A program made the position numbers and the translations under genes. From Xanthomonas prunicola (GTDB taxonomy: Bacteria; Pseudomonadota; Gammaproteobacteria; Xanthomonadales; Xanthomonadaceae), in contig NZ_PHKV01000003.1 in the NCBI RefSeq assembly GCF_002846205.1, positions 526,281 through 590,280 of the forward strand: a stretch of 64,000 nt of DNA, read 5' to 3'. Shown in pieces: positions 7,786 through 18,540 of the stretch (its first letter is position 1; every line of letters begins with the position of its first letter). The notes beneath the pieces were generated by a model that was not told where the DNA came from, did no database searches, and was given only the letters and a program-made list of their open reading frames with translations.

Positions 7786-9756
7786 TCAGACCGCCTGTTC
7801 GCCGCGCTTGCCAACGCGATACAGCAGCCAGCCGACCAGGGCCAGAATCGCCAGGCCAAACCACTGATTGAGCTGCAACGCAGCCGGCAACGCCAATACA
7901 TCGGCGCGGCTGGACAGCACGATCGGCACCGCAATGGCGATGCCCATCAATGCCTCGCCGGTGATCAGGCCAGCGGCAAACAGCACGCCCGGACGATGCA
8001 CGCGGTCGCGGCCGTCTTCGTCGTCGGCACGGATGTTGTGGAAGCGCTCGACCAGATGCGCGATCAGGCCACCGATGAAGATCGGCACCATCAGTTCCAG
8101 CGGCAGATAGATGCCGATGGCCGCGGCCAGCACCGGCACGCGGAAGCGCTTGCCGGTGGCCTTCAACCATTCATCCAGCGCGATGATCGCCGCGCCCACG
8201 CCGGCACCGATCGCGATCATGCTCCACGGCAACTGGCCGCCGAACAGTCCCTTGGCCACCGAGGCCATCAACGTGGCCTGCGGCGCGCCCAGCGAGTTGG
8301 GATGCTGCGGGGTGGCCGGGCCGATGCCGTAGGCCTGGGCCAGCAGGTTCAACACCGGCGCCATGATCAACGCGCACGAGAACGCGCCGATGCCCAGCAT
8401 CAGCTGCTGCTTCCACGGCGTGGCGCCGACCAGATAACCGGCCTTGAGATCCTGCAGGTTGTCGCCGCCCACCGCCGCCGCGCAGCACACCACCGCGCCG
8501 ATCATGATCGCCGCCACTGCGCCCAATGGCGCGGCGCCGATGCCCACCGGCACCAGACCGTCCTTACCCAGCAGCAACACCAGCACCGCCGAGGCGAACA
8601 GGATGGTGGAGATGGTGATGCCCGACACCGGGTTGTTGGACGAACCGATCAAACCAGCCAGATAGCCCGACACCGACACAAACAAAAAGCCGGCCACGAT
8701 CATGATGATGGTCATCGGGATCGACACATGCCACTGCTGCACGATGGCCTGATACAGGCCCAGCAGCGGCAAGGTGCACAGCACCAGCGCCACCAGCATC
8801 CACTTCATCGGCAGATCGCGCTCGGTCTCGGCAACCACGCCGCCGCCACTCTTGCGCGCGGCGGCAAAGCCGCTCTTGACGCCGGAGAACAGCGATTTGC
8901 GCAGCGAGAACAAGGTCCACACGCCGCCGATCAGCATCGCGCCGACGCCGAGGTAGCGGATCTTGGCGCCCCAGATGCCGAAGGCCGTATCGGCCGCCGA
9001 CGCACCGACCAGGCTCTGCGCCAGGGCCGGGTCCGAGCCCATGAAGAACTGCTGGTACAGCGGGATGGCGATGTGCCAGGACAGGATGGAGCCGGACACC
9101 ACCACGATGCCGACGTTCAAGCCGACGATGTAGCCCACCCCCAGCAACGCCGGCGACAGGTTGGTGCCGATGTAGCCGACCAGACGGCTGCTGCCCAGGT
9201 AGGTGGCCTGCGCCCAGGTGTCCGGGATCACGCGCAAACCGCTGGCCGCAGCCAGCTTGACCAGCGCGCCGATGGCGCCGGAGGCCGCCAGGATCTTCAG
9301 GCCCGGGCCGGGATTTTCGCCGGCTTTGAGCACTTCGGCCGCCGCCTTGCCTTCGGGGAAGGGCAGCGGGTCTTCGACGATCATCGAGCGCCGCAGCGGC
9401 ACCGAGAACAGTACCCCGAGCAGGCCCCCCATGCCGGCGATGCCGAGCACCCACCAGTACTTGAAGTCCGGCCAGTAGCCCATGATCACCAGCGCGGGGA
9501 TGGTGAAGATCACCCCGGCCGCGATCGACGAACCGGCCGAGGCGCCGGTCTGGACGATGTTGTTTTCCAGAATGGTGCCGCCGCCGAGCAGGCGCAGCAC
9601 GCCCATCGACACCACTGCCGCCGGGATGGCGGTGGCGATGGTCAAACCGGCGAACAGGCCGAGGTAGGCGTTGGCGGCCGAAAGCACCACCGCCAGCACG
9701 ATGGCCAGCACGACGGCACGGAAGGTGAGCTGGCGCGGCTGCGCGTCGTGGCTCAT
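7786..9756 (-). CDS. OPT-family oligopeptide transporter
   Basis: This 656-residue inner-membrane transporter has about 14-16 hydrophobic segments over its whole length, as in the OPT family (oligopeptide or metal-chelate importers driven by the proton gradient). The start ATG at 9756 has AGGGGAA a few nt upstream; the in-frame codon seven residues earlier has none. Typical family features are the first segment with AVVLAIVLAVVLSAANAY, and repeated Gly-rich stretches such as GGDNLQDLKAGYLVGATPWKQ, where the NLQDLKxGxxVGxTP signature is well conserved. It seems to be a single-gene transcript. The substrate cannot be inferred. Confidence 0.9.
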   Translation of the reverse strand: MSHDAQPRQLTFRAVVLAIVLAVVLSAANAYLGLFAGLTIATAIPAAVVSMGVLRLLGGGTILENNIVQTGASAGSSIAAGVIFTIPALVIMGYWPDFKYWWVLGIAGMGGLLGVLFSVPLRRSMIVEDPLPFPEGKAAAEVLKAGENPGPGLKILAASGAIGALVKLAAASGLRVIPDTWAQATYLGSSRLVGYIGTNLSPALLGVGYIVGLNVGIVVVSGSILSWHIAIPLYQQFFMGSDPALAQSLVGASAADTAFGIWGAKIRYLGVGAMLIGGVWTLFSLRKSLFSGVKSGFAAARKSGGGVVAETERDLPMKWMLVALVLCTLPLLGLYQAIVQQWHVSIPMTIIMIVAGFLFVSVSGYLAGLIGSSNNPVSGITISTILFASAVLVLLLGKDGLVPVGIGAAPLGAVAAIMIGAVVCCAAAVGGDNLQDLKAGYLVGATPWKQQLMLGIGAFSCALIMAPVLNLLAQAYGIGPATPQHPNSLGAPQATLMASVAKGLFGGQLPWSMIAIGAGVGAAIIALDEWLKATGKRFRVPVLAAAIGIYLPLELMVPIFIGGLIAHLVERFHNIRADDEDGRDRVHRPGVLFAAGLITGEALMGIAIAVPIVLSSRADVLALPAALQLNQWFGLAILALVGWLLYRVGKRGEQAV

Positions 9757-10182
9757 TGGGCATTCCCCTGTGGGCAAAAAATCCGTACCACGCTAGCGCC
9801 TGGGCCCACCCGAGTCCAGCTGCGGCGCGGCGTGACAGTGTGCGTGCTGTGGCCGGTGGGCTTGGACGCGACCGCAGGGCAGGCCTGCCGGCGATAGCTC
9901 GCTGGATCACTGCAGGAAGCTGCCAGATCAGCGCGAAGCAAAGCATGGATCACCCGGAACCGCTAGCAAGTCAGACGTCCGATGGCACCCACCTGCCAGC
10001 GAAACGATCAACGGGACAGCGAAGTAAGGGCGCGGCTGCAACGTTGCTCCCTGCAGAGGCAGGCAAGCTGCGCGTGAGCTTGTCCGCACCGACCAAGCGG
10101 CGAAGATTCGCCCCCTTCAGTCGGCCCGGATGAGAAGGCATGCTCATGCCGCCACCTGCCGCTCCTGGCCAAAGGGCCTGCC
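9757..10182. other. 425-bp intergenic region between divergent genes
   Basis: This region must contain the promoters of the OPT transporter (minus) and the secreted protease (plus). I found no convincing PIP box, CRP/Clp-type palindrome or coding frame in it. Confidence 0.5.
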
Positions 10183-11580
10183 ATGTATCGCTACAACGCC
10201 TTATATCTCGCCTTGCTTTCTGCCGTTTCCACCCCTGCGCTCGCCGCGCCCCCCACTGAGATGGATGCAGCGCCAGTGAGCGCGGCACCGCAACCGGCGC
10301 AACTCGGTGCTGCGAGCCTGCAGTCGGCAGGTTTGCATGGCGGCCTCATGTCCACCCAGGTGGCACACTTGGCGGCCCCCACCGACAAGGAATTGAGCCT
10401 GCTGCGTGAGCGCCGCATTGCACAGCTCAACCATGGGCAACCCTTGCAGATCGGCTTTTCGCGTGCGGTCCCGCAGCCGCGGGTGAACCTGGCCGCGCTG
10501 GACTGGCAACTCGCAGGTAATGGCACGCGCGTGGCCACCTTGAAGCTCAGCTCTGCAAAGGCGGCCTCGCTCCGTGCGGCATTAGTGTTGCGTGGCGCCG
10601 GTGCAACACCGGGCATACCCTCCCAGGTGGTGTTGCGCTTCGCCGACAACGACGGGCATGTCTTTGAGCGCTCCGGTGCCGATTTCGTCACCGCCGGCGA
10701 TGCCATCGGTTGGTCGCCGGTTGTCGACGGAGAAGACCTGCTGATCGAGATCGCGCTGCCGGCGGGCCAATATCCCGAGAACTTCAGCCTCAACATCCCC
10801 CAGTTATCGCATCTGGATATCAGCCCCAGTGCCAACACGCAGGACTTCATGGTCAGCGCCATCGGCAACGCCAGCGCCTGCGAAAGCGATATCGTCTGCC
10901 GTGCCCACCCTACTCGCGGCTTTCTCGATGCGTCGAGCGCAGTCGCGCGCATGGTGATCACCGACAGCAATGGGTCGTTCTCGTGCACCGGCACCTTGCT
11001 CAATAACGCCAACTCGCGCAAACGTCACCTGTTCTGGACTGCCTCGCATTGCGTCAGCACCCAGAGCGTTGCCAACACCTTGCAGACCTACTGGTTCTAT
11101 GATGCGGCACGCTGCAACAGCACCTCCGTCAGCAGACAGGCGACCACACTCAGTGGCGGCGCGGTGTTGCGCTATGCCAACTCAACACGCGACATCTCGC
11201 TGCTGGAGCTGAGGAGCCCGCCACCGCCGGGGGCGTTCTATGCAGGTTGGAGCAGCGCTGCGATCGGTGCCATCGGCACCCCGATCGTCGGCATCCACCA
11301 CCCGAACAATGCGCTCAAAAAATACTCGCTGGGCACCGTGACCGCGCTCAAGACCTCCTATGAGGACAAGAGCCCGCTATATCAGGTGCACTGGCACGAG
11401 GGCGTCACCGAAGACGGTTCCTCCGGCTCGGGTTTGTTCACCGTGGCAAGGAACGGCGCATACCAGCTGCGGGGTGGTTTGTTCGATGGCACCTCGTCCT
11501 GCTCGGCGCGGCGCGATCCCGATTACTACTCGCGTTTCTCGGACGTGTATCCCCGGATTTCCAGATACTTCGGCAAGTAG
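10183..11580 (+). CDS. Secreted trypsin-like (S1) serine endopeptidase
   Basis: This 465-residue protein has a signal peptide (LYLALLSAVSTPALA). A pro-region or beta-rich N-terminal part of about 220 residues is followed by an S1-type protease domain. The catalytic triad is visible: His in WTASHCV, Asp in TRDISLLEL and Ser in EDGSSGSGLF. Cysteines at ASACESDIVCRA, SCTGTL, SHCV, AARCNS and SSCSARR suggest the disulphide pattern of lysyl-endopeptidase-like enzymes. It is probably released through the type II system as an extracellular protease. The start ATG has AAAGGG upstream. A strong hairpin follows the stop. Confidence 0.88.
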   Translation: MYRYNALYLALLSAVSTPALAAPPTEMDAAPVSAAPQPAQLGAASLQSAGLHGGLMSTQVAHLAAPTDKELSLLRERRIAQLNHGQPLQIGFSRAVPQPRVNLAALDWQLAGNGTRVATLKLSSAKAASLRAALVLRGAGATPGIPSQVVLRFADNDGHVFERSGADFVTAGDAIGWSPVVDGEDLLIEIALPAGQYPENFSLNIPQLSHLDISPSANTQDFMVSAIGNASACESDIVCRAHPTRGFLDASSAVARMVITDSNGSFSCTGTLLNNANSRKRHLFWTASHCVSTQSVANTLQTYWFYDAARCNSTSVSRQATTLSGGAVLRYANSTRDISLLELRSPPPPGAFYAGWSSAAIGAIGTPIVGIHHPNNALKKYSLGTVTALKTSYEDKSPLYQVHWHEGVTEDGSSGSGLFTVARNGAYQLRGGLFDGTSSCSARRDPDYYSRFSDVYPRISRYFGK

Positions 11581-11591
11581 CTCGTCGATTG

Positions 11592-11621
11592 GTGTGGCAG
11601 GCGACGCATCGCCTGCCACAC
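11592..11621. terminator. Bidirectional hairpin between convergent genes
   Basis: A perfect 13-bp stem (GTGTGGCAGGCGA and complement) with a CGCA loop sits between the protease stop and the end of the HDOD gene. There is no T-run on either side. Confidence 0.65.
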
Positions 11622-11693
11622 GATACCGGCAGCCGCTGCCGCTACTGCGCGTGAGCAACAGACTTGCAGCCACCGGCTAGGCGCCGAACAGGC

Positions 11694-12512
11694 TTAGTGC
11701 AGCAACTCGGCAAACGCGCGATCGGCCTCGATCACCTCCGGCAGCGCGGCGAACAAGGCCTCCAGATCCACGCCGTCCATCAGCGGGCCGCGTACCGATT
11801 CCAATGCCGCCGGGGTGGCGCCGCCGTGCGCATGCAACGCATCGGAGACCTGCACTGCCTGGGCGACCAGCAACGGCATGCGTGCGCCGTCGGGCGCGGC
11901 CGCCGGGCGAACCTGATAGGCGATGGCTTGCTGGATGACCACCGGCAGCTGCCAGCGACGTACCAGCTCGGCGCCGACTTCCGGGTAGCCGAAACCCAGC
12001 TGCAGGGTTTCTTCGGCGGCGTGGCCGGCCGATGAGGTGTCGTGATTGATGCGGCTGGCGTAGTCCGGTGCGCCGGACTGGATCAGCAACTCGCCGATGT
12101 TGTGCATCATGCCGCAGGTGAAGGCGGTTTCCGGATCCAGGCCGTGCTGGCGCGCCAGCAGGCGGCAGATGCCGGCCACCTCGAAACTATGGCGCCAGAA
12201 GGCCTTCAGATCGAAGCCGGGGCCGGCGCGGAACGCACCGGTCATCGCCGAGGCCAGCACCAGCGTGCGCAGGGTGTTGAAGCCCAACCGCATGGCTGCG
12301 TCTTCGACACTGGTGGAATCGCGCAGGCCATGGAAACGCGCCGAATTGGCCAGCCGCAACACTTTGGCGGCAATCACCGGATCGCGCTCGATGCTGTGCG
12401 CCAGCGTATCGATATCGGTCTGCGGATCGTCGAATTGACGGATCAGGTCCTGCGCCACCTTGGGCACGGTGGGCAAGGTGTGCAACTGGTCGAACAACGC
12501 CTCCAACTTCAT
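11694..12512 (-). CDS. HDOD-domain signalling protein
   Basis: The product has 272 residues from the ATG at 12512 (GAGG 6 nt upstream); the in-frame extension to 12614 lacks a ribosome site. One HDOD domain covers most of the protein (about 10-210), with family hallmarks LPTVPKVAQDLI near the N-terminus, VLRLANSARF, LGFNTLRTLVLASA and MMHNIGELLI. HDOD proteins are non-catalytic relatives of HD phosphohydrolases that act in stress, motility and cyclic-di-GMP-linked signalling. No partner domain (EAL, GGDEF or receiver) is fused. The neighbours give no clue to its pathway. Confidence 0.9.
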   Translation of the reverse strand: MKLEALFDQLHTLPTVPKVAQDLIRQFDDPQTDIDTLAHSIERDPVIAAKVLRLANSARFHGLRDSTSVEDAAMRLGFNTLRTLVLASAMTGAFRAGPGFDLKAFWRHSFEVAGICRLLARQHGLDPETAFTCGMMHNIGELLIQSGAPDYASRINHDTSSAGHAAEETLQLGFGYPEVGAELVRRWQLPVVIQQAIAYQVRPAAAPDGARMPLLVAQAVQVSDALHAHGGATPAALESVRGPLMDGVDLEALFAALPEVIEADRAFAELLH

Positions 12513-13012
12513 GATCGCCTCGTGGGTGTAAAGACAAGCCAGCGCGGCCGCGCGGATATGCATGGTGTAGCACAGACCGGTTTGCTGCCAATGACCTGGG
12601 GCAGATGCATTCACTCACGCTTGTGGCTACGTGACTCAGGACGTTGCTTGGCCGCATGGCCTGAAACAACCAGCGCAACAAGCGAGCTCGACAATTTACG
12701 GGCACACGACCGCATCGATTGCATCAGTGGGCCTTGGCACCACGCAGCGATTTGGACAGATTGGCGGCCCGCCCCTATTCGCAATCGGGATCGAACGTCC
12801 TGAGCCCGGGTGCCAGATCGCGGCAGTCGTCAACGAGGCTGTGAGCGACGCGCTACAGGAAGCCGAACGGCTGCTGGTCGAACGTCTGGCATCGATCAGC
12901 CTAGCCGTACTCGTCCAGACATTGGAGGAACGGCGCGACCCCGTCAGCGTCTGACCAATATCGGCATGCTTCCCAATAACGATGGTGAAGCGGGAAAACT
13001 CCCGCAGGCCCA
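12513..13012. other. 500-bp intergenic region
   Basis: No supported gene. A plus-strand open frame (12631-12954, 107 codons) has a helical C-terminal half but no ribosome site and no recognisable family, so I do not call it. Confidence 0.4.
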
Positions 13013-13474
13013 TTAATGGGCTTGCGGCTGCATAAGCTCTATCGTGATATGGTCGGGGCCTGAAACGTAGGCCACCAGCGTTCCCTTCCTTGGCCCACCC
13101 GCAATCGGCAGTGGACTACCCTTCGCCTTCCATCCTGCTGCCTCGACGCGAGCAATAGCGGCATGGATATCGTTTACGGTCAGAGCTAGGTGGGCCGCAC
13201 CAATCGCCCCCGCGCTGTTCGGCACCGCCCCGTTCTGGCGCCCTTTTGAATATTGTAATAGCTCGATCACATAACCGTCTGGTGCCCTGACGATTGCCGT
13301 TTTTACATTGGGATCATCGACACCAGTCACCTGATACAGGAAATCGCCCCCCATCTCCGACTGCCGCTCAAGCTTAAAGCCGAGTGCTCCTGTCCAGAAC
13401 CGAACAGCTTCGTCCAATGACGATACCGCGAAGCCTGTGTGGTCCACGGCGATTATTCTTGCGTCGTTGTTCAT
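13013..13474 (-). CDS. VOC-superfamily (glyoxalase-like) metalloprotein
   Basis: From the ATG at 13474 this encodes 153 residues forming two beta-alpha-beta-beta-beta units. The four presumed metal ligands are in VDHTGFAV (His), YVIELLQ (Glu), AHLALTV (His) and ITIELMQ (Glu), the glyoxalase I / dioxygenase arrangement. The frame is open to an upstream ATG at 13564 that would add 30 residues resembling a weak signal peptide (MKIIFVMPLASVAARTQA). I prefer the shorter form because VOC enzymes are usually cytoplasmic, but an exported variant is possible. Codon use is less GC-biased than the neighbours (CAATATTCAAAAG-type stretches), a sign of recent acquisition. The substrate is unknown. Confidence 0.82.
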   Translation of the reverse strand: MNNDARIIAVDHTGFAVSSLDEAVRFWTGALGFKLERQSEMGGDFLYQVTGVDDPNVKTAIVRAPDGYVIELLQYSKGRQNGAVPNSAGAIGAAHLALTVNDIHAAIARVEAAGWKAKGSPLPIAGGPRKGTLVAYVSGPDHITIELMQPQAH

Positions 13475-13694
13475 TGCGTCACTCTCACTAGACCGTGCTT
13501 GAGGTGTCGGAGCTTGCGTCCTAGCTGCAACCGACGCCAGCGGCATGACGAATATGATCTTCATGGTGACGCTCTACCGCGAAGGCCTCTTCCCGAAAAA
13601 ACGGTTGTCAGGAAGGTCGGAGCGTTCCCAAAAAGCCAGCAGCTGGGTATAGAACGCGCACAGACCCTAGCCGCAATCCACGGCCCGAAACGCG

Positions 13695-16600
13695 TCAATG
13701 GAAGTCGCGCGACGGCAGCTGCATGTCGCCGAGCAGGTCGCTGAGATCGTGCAGGTCGCCGGCGATGAGGTGCTCCACGCCGTCCACGCGTTCCCAGCGG
13801 CCGCGCACGGCGAGCAGACGCGATTCCAGTAGGGCGCGGCGGCGGCGTAGCGCCAGGTGCGACCAGACGATGACGTTGATCATGCCGTGTTCGTCTTCCA
13901 GGGTGACGAAGATGGTGCCCTTGGCGGTGGCTGGCCGCTGGCGCTGGGTGACCAGGCCGGCGACGTGCACGCCGCTGCCGTGGCGACGGCCCTGCAGGTC
14001 GCGCAGGCCCAGGATGCGCCGCTGGCGCATCTGCGGGCGCAGCAGCGCCATCGGATGTTGGCGCAGGCTCAGGCCCACCGACCGATAGTCGGCCAGGATT
14101 TCTTCGCCCATCCGGGGCGCTTCGAACTCTACCGGGCACTCTTCCGGGCTGCCGGGCAACAAGGGCCGGCGCGCTTCCACGCCGGCCATCGCCCAGCGCG
14201 CGACATTGCGGTTGCCGACCAGGCCCTGCAAGGCGCCAGCTTCGGCCAATGCCAGGCGCGCCTTTTCGTCGAGTGCGGCGCGCAGACAGAGATCGCCGCT
14301 ATCGGCGAAGGCCCGCTGCGCGCGTGCAGCGGCAATGCGGTTGGCCACCACTTCCGATAATCCAGCGACCTGGCGCATGCCCAGCCGGATCGCCGGTTGT
14401 TCGCCGGGGTCTTCGTCGCTGCGCCAGGGCCGGCCACCGACCAGGGTGTTGTCCCAGTCGCTATGCAACACATCCACCGGCAACACCTCCACGCGCGCGC
14501 GCTCGGGACTGCCACGGCGCGCGTCCTGCACGATCTGGCTGGCCGAGTAGAAGCCCATCGGCTGCGCGTTGAGCAACCCGCAGGCGAAGGCGGCGGGTTC
14601 GTGCCGTTTGAGCCAGCAGCTGGCATAGACGAGCTTGGCGAACGAGGCGGCGTGACTTTGCGGAAAGCCGTAGGAACCGAAGCCCTTGATCTGCTCGAAG
14701 ATCTGGTCGATGAAGGTGGAGGCGTAGCCTTTGTTTTCCATCAATCCGCGAATACGCACGCGATGCGATTCCATATCGCCACCGCGGCGCCAGGCCGCCA
14801 TCGAACGGCGTAGCTTGTCGGCCTCGTCAGGGTCGTAACCGGCGTGTATCACCAATTCCATGACCTGCTCCTGGAACAGCGGAATCCCCAGTGTCGGCCC
14901 GAGAATCTTCTCCACGCCGTCGGAGGGATAGCTGATCAGGCTCTTGTCTTTGCGACGTTGCAGGTACGGATGCACCATGTCGCCCTGGATCGGGCCAGGG
15001 CGCACGATCGCCACTTCGATCACCAGGTCGTAGAACTCTGCAGGTTTGAGCCTCGGCAGCATCGCCATCTGCGCACGCGACTCGATCTGGAACACACCAA
15101 CCGTATCGGCGCGCTGGATCATCTTGTAGGTCGCCGCATCCTCATCCGGCAACGTCGCCAACGCGTACTTGCGACCCCGATGGCCACGCACCAGGTCCAG
15201 CGTCTTGCGAATGCAGGTCAGCATGCCCAGCGCCAGGCAATCGACCTTGAGCAACTTCATGGTTTCCAGATCGTCCTTGTCCCACTGGATGATGGTGCGG
15301 TCGGCCATGGCGGCGTTTTCCACCGGCACCAGCAGCGACAAGGGTTCGTCGGAGATGACGAAACCGCCGACATGCTGCGACAGATGACGCGGGTGATCGC
15401 GCAGGTGCTCGGTGACCGCAAGAATCTTGTTGATCAGCGGGTTGGCCAGATCGAATCCGGCTTCTTCGATACGCTGCTCCATCGGGGTGTCGCCATTGCC
15501 CCAGCCGTAGCAATTGGCCAGCAACGCAATCTGGTCCGGCGGCAGACCGAACGCTTTGGCCACATCGCGCACTGCACTCTTGCCGCGGTAGCAGATCACC
15601 GTGGCCGCCAGCGCCGCGCGTTCGCGTCCGTATTTGGTATAGACGTATTGCAGCACTTCCTCACGGCGTTCGTGCTCGAAATCCACATCAATATCTGGCG
15701 GTTCGTTACGTGCTTTGGACAAGAAGCGCGAGATCAACAATCGCGTCTTGATCGGATCAACCGACGTGATGCCGAGCGCATAGCAGACTGCCGAATTTGC
15801 TGAAGACCCACGTCCCTGACACAGGATGTCTTGGGAGCGAGCAAACCGCACCACGTCCTGTACGGTGAGAAAGAAAGCCTCGTATTTCAGTTCGGCGATC
15901 AGTGCCAATTCTTTCTCGATATCGTCGCGCACTTTCTCTGGCGTACCATTCGGCCATCGCTCACGCATCCCCTCCTCGGTGAGTTTTCGCAGATAACTCG
16001 CCGGCGTATGCCCCTCCGGCACCAGTTCGCGGGGATAGGTGTATTCAAGCCTGGAAATATCGAAGCTGCAGCGCGCGGCCAGCTCCACCGTGGCCTGCAG
16101 CAGCGCCTGCGGATAGATATTGCCCAGGGCGCGTCGCGTGCGCAGGTGGCGCTCGCCATTGCGGAACAGATGCGCGCCGCACTCGGCCAGCGGGGTGGTG
16201 TGGCGGATGGCGGTCAAGGTGTCCTGCACGATGCGCTCGCGGCGCTGCGCCATGTGCACATCGCCACTGGCCAATGCAGTCATGCCCAGTTGCTGCGCCA
16301 ACAGTTGCAAGGCAAGCAGACGCGCTGCGTCGTCCTGTTCGCGATGCAGTTCCACCGCCAGGAATGCACGCTCGCCGAACACCTGCTGCAGCCAGGCGCC
16401 CTGCTCGGCCTGCGGCTGCGCACCGGGCAACCACAGCGCGAACACACCGGGGAGGACATCGCGAAACTGCGCCTGGACCTCGGCACGCCCGAGCCGATAC
16501 GCGCCCTTGCCTGCCGCACGCCGCGCGGTGGTGATCAGCGCGCACAACTGCGGATAGCCGTGCGCGTTTTCCACCAGCAGCACGAAGCGGGTGCCGTCGA

Positions 16601-16943
16601 CGAGGGTGAATTCACTGCCGACGATCAGCCGCAGGCCGGTGGCGCGGGAGGCTTCCAGGCCCCGCACGATGCCGGCCAGCGAGCACTCGTCGGTGATGGC
16701 CAGGGCGCTGTAGCCGCAGTGTTGCGCACGTGCGAACAGCTGCTCGGCACTGGAAGCGCCACGCAGGAACGAAAAGTCAGACAGGCAATGCAGCTCGGCA
16801 TAGCCAGGCAGGCCGTCGGCGTGCTGCGCATGGACGATGTCGTCGTTGGCCGCGCGCAGCCGTGCCGCCACATTCCAGGCACGCGGCATGCGCCCGCCGG
16901 GGGTGTCGCGGTCTACACCATCGATGGCGTCATCCCAACTCAT
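13695..16943 (-). CDS. dnaE2: Error-prone DNA polymerase III alpha, DnaE2 (ImuC)
   Basis: This 1082-residue C-family polymerase does translesion synthesis in the SOS response, working with ImuA and ImuB at the beta clamp. An N-terminal PHP domain starts near residue 48 ([16 protein letters not shown]). The palm holds GRGSSANS (377-384) and the catalytic acidic cluster PPDIDVDF (D417, D419, D421). A helix-hairpin-helix region and an OB fold near the C-terminus ([20 protein letters not shown]) follow. The replicative-subunit C-terminal tail is missing, as usual for DnaE2. The gene is last in the lexA2-imuA-imuB-dnaE2 operon, 171 bp after imuB. Confidence 0.95.
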   Translation of the reverse strand: MSWDDAIDGVDRDTPGGRMPRAWNVAARLRAANDDIVHAQHADGLPGYAELHCLSDFSFLRGASSAEQLFARAQHCGYSALAITDECSLAGIVRGLEASRATGLRLIVGSEFTLVDGTRFVLLVENAHGYPQLCALITTARRAAGKGAYRLGRAEVQAQFRDVLPGVFALWLPGAQPQAEQGAWLQQVFGERAFLAVELHREQDDAARLLALQLLAQQLGMTALASGDVHMAQRRERIVQDTLTAIRHTTPLAECGAHLFRNGERHLRTRRALGNIYPQALLQATVELAARCSFDISRLEYTYPRELVPEGHTPASYLRKLTEEGMRERWPNGTPEKVRDDIEKELALIAELKYEAFFLTVQDVVRFARSQDILCQGRGSSANSAVCYALGITSVDPIKTRLLISRFLSKARNEPPDIDVDFEHERREEVLQYVYTKYGRERAALAATVICYRGKSAVRDVAKAFGLPPDQIALLANCYGWGNGDTPMEQRIEEAGFDLANPLINKILAVTEHLRDHPRHLSQHVGGFVISDEPLSLLVPVENAAMADRTIIQWDKDDLETMKLLKVDCLALGMLTCIRKTLDLVRGHRGRKYALATLPDEDAATYKMIQRADTVGVFQIESRAQMAMLPRLKPAEFYDLVIEVAIVRPGPIQGDMVHPYLQRRKDKSLISYPSDGVEKILGPTLGIPLFQEQVMELVIHAGYDPDEADKLRRSMAAWRRGGDMESHRVRIRGLMENKGYASTFIDQIFEQIKGFGSYGFPQSHAASFAKLVYASCWLKRHEPAAFACGLLNAQPMGFYSASQIVQDARRGSPERARVEVLPVDVLHSDWDNTLVGGRPWRSDEDPGEQPAIRLGMRQVAGLSEVVANRIAAARAQRAFADSGDLCLRAALDEKARLALAEAGALQGLVGNRNVARWAMAGVEARRPLLPGSPEECPVEFEAPRMGEEILADYRSVGLSLRQHPMALLRPQMRQRRILGLRDLQGRRHGSGVHVAGLVTQRQRPATAKGTIFVTLEDEHGMINVIVWSHLALRRRRALLESRLLAVRGRWERVDGVEHLIAGDLHDLSDLLGDMQLPSRDFH

Positions 16944-17114
16944 GGACGGATGCCTTCAACAACGCTGCGCCATACGATGTTGCAATGCGCGGCAGATCGC
17001 GTCGTTGCAGATACTGCTGCGTGTACCTGCAGCCCTGGCATCGGCCACGCGCCCCCGCGCCGCAACCACCCGCCAGGCGGTACGTGCCAAGAGACCGCGC
17101 TGGCATGCCTGCGA

Positions 17115-18533
17115 TCACGCAAACCACCCATGCAGCATCCAGCCATCTAGCCGGCCAGGCGCGGCGAAGGCCCAGCCGCGCCGGCCGCGCGCGGTCTCCA
17201 CCACGTAGTAGTCACGACGTGCTTCGTCGTCGTCCCACCAGCCACTTTCCAGTCGTTCGGGACCGGAGACGATGCGCAGGTGCGGATCGTGCAACGGCAC
17301 CGGCTGCGGCAGCAACCAGGTGGGCCGCGGCGGGCGTGGCGGCGCGGTGGCTTCGCGCACCGCATCGCCGATGGCGCGACGCCAGGCCCGCTCCGGGCGC
17401 GGGTCGTCGGCCGGCAGCACGCGGTACACCGCCTCATCGCCCAGGCGCGCACGCAGCCGTTCGCGCAGTTGCGGCCAGTCCACCGATTGCTGCGCACGCT
17501 GGTCGAACAAGTCGCGCATGGCCGGCACGAACGGTGGCAGCTGGCGCGCCAACAGCCGCATCGCCACCACCGGCCGCGGAATCTCCACCCGCTCCAGCCG
17601 GTTGCGGGCCAGCTCGAACAACAACGTGGGCGCACGCTCCGGCGTCAGCAGGCCGATCTCCACATCGGTCGCGCCTTCCTCGTGTTCCAAACGCAACAAA
17701 AAACGCTGCACCCCGCCATCGCGGATGGACAGATACGTGCACAGATCGCCGATCAACCTGCGCAGCGGGAACAGCAGTGCCGGATGGGTTTCCACCTCGT
17801 AGCCCAGCTCCACGCGTTGGTCGAAGTGGTCCGGGGGCGCGTAGCACTCCAGCGTGTCATCGACAGTGCCGTAGAGGCGATCCAGATGATCGAGCAGGCC
17901 CGCACCGAAGCGCCGGCGCAGCCCGTCACGCGGCAAGGCGCGCACCGCCGCAAGCGTGCGCACGCCCATGTGCTGCAGACGCTCGCCGGCATCGTCGGGC
18001 AACGCGGCGCGGCGCACCGGCACCTTATCCAGCATGCTGTGCAGAGCCGGCAACTGCGTTACCACCATGCCGTCGCGCAGGCCAGCCAACACGCGCGCCG
18101 CACGCGGTGTGGGCGCCAGCGCAAGCCGGTGCTGGAAACCCAAGGCCTGCAGCTCATCGCGCAGGCGACGCTCGAAGCGCGGCCAGGGGCCGAACAGGCG
18201 AAAGCTGGCACCGGCTTCCAGCACGATGGCGCGCGACCATTGCTGGCTCACCAACGAACTATGCCGATACCCCCAGGCCGCAAGAAACCGCTGGGTACGC
18301 GCTTCGTTCTGCGTGTCGTAATCGACCGTGCGCACCGGTGCCATCAAGGCATGCGCCGCAGACAGGCGCATGCCGGGTTTCAATCCTGCAGCGGCAGCAG
18401 CGGGATTGACCGAATGCAGGCTGCGCAGCTGTGCTGGCCCCTGCACCAGCACCAGCGGCGCCTGCGGCTCTTCGAGCCGCCGTAGAACGGCGTCCAGCGC
18501 CAGCTGCGGCAATAGGATGCAGGCCCACAACAT
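17115..18533 (-). CDS. imuB: ImuB, Y-family polymerase-like mutagenesis protein
   Basis: This 472-residue protein is related to Y-family polymerases but catalytically inactive: the N-terminal position of the usual DxD-type acidic motif reads ILLPQLALDAV. ImuB acts as a scaffold that bridges DnaE2, ImuA and the sliding clamp. The start ATG at 18533 has GAGG 6 nt upstream. It lies 7 bp after the imuA stop; the in-frame extension to 18653 overlaps imuA and is rejected. The helix-hairpin-helix region and a long Arg-rich C-terminal half are present. Confidence 0.92.
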   Translation of the reverse strand: MLWACILLPQLALDAVLRRLEEPQAPLVLVQGPAQLRSLHSVNPAAAAAGLKPGMRLSAAHALMAPVRTVDYDTQNEARTQRFLAAWGYRHSSLVSQQWSRAIVLEAGASFRLFGPWPRFERRLRDELQALGFQHRLALAPTPRAARVLAGLRDGMVVTQLPALHSMLDKVPVRRAALPDDAGERLQHMGVRTLAAVRALPRDGLRRRFGAGLLDHLDRLYGTVDDTLECYAPPDHFDQRVELGYEVETHPALLFPLRRLIGDLCTYLSIRDGGVQRFLLRLEHEEGATDVEIGLLTPERAPTLLFELARNRLERVEIPRPVVAMRLLARQLPPFVPAMRDLFDQRAQQSVDWPQLRERLRARLGDEAVYRVLPADDPRPERAWRRAIGDAVREATAPPRPPRPTWLLPQPVPLHDPHLRIVSGPERLESGWWDDDEARRDYYVVETARGRRGWAFAAPGRLDGWMLHGWFA

Positions 18534-18540
18534 GCGCGCC

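Noticed and set aside
7195..9897. 900-codon plus-strand open frame
   Set aside because: It lies antisense to the OPT transporter, whose protein is clearly real. The product is rich in His, Gln, Arg and Ala as expected for the complement of GC-rich codons, with no domain.
10105..10129. Possible PIP box before the secreted protease
   Set aside because: TTCGC is followed after 15 nt by CGGAT, not TTCGB, so the second half is missing.
12631..12954. 107-codon plus-strand frame downstream of the HDOD gene
   Set aside because: It has no ribosome site, no recognisable family, and its first half looks random. It could be a gene remnant but is not supported as a CDS.
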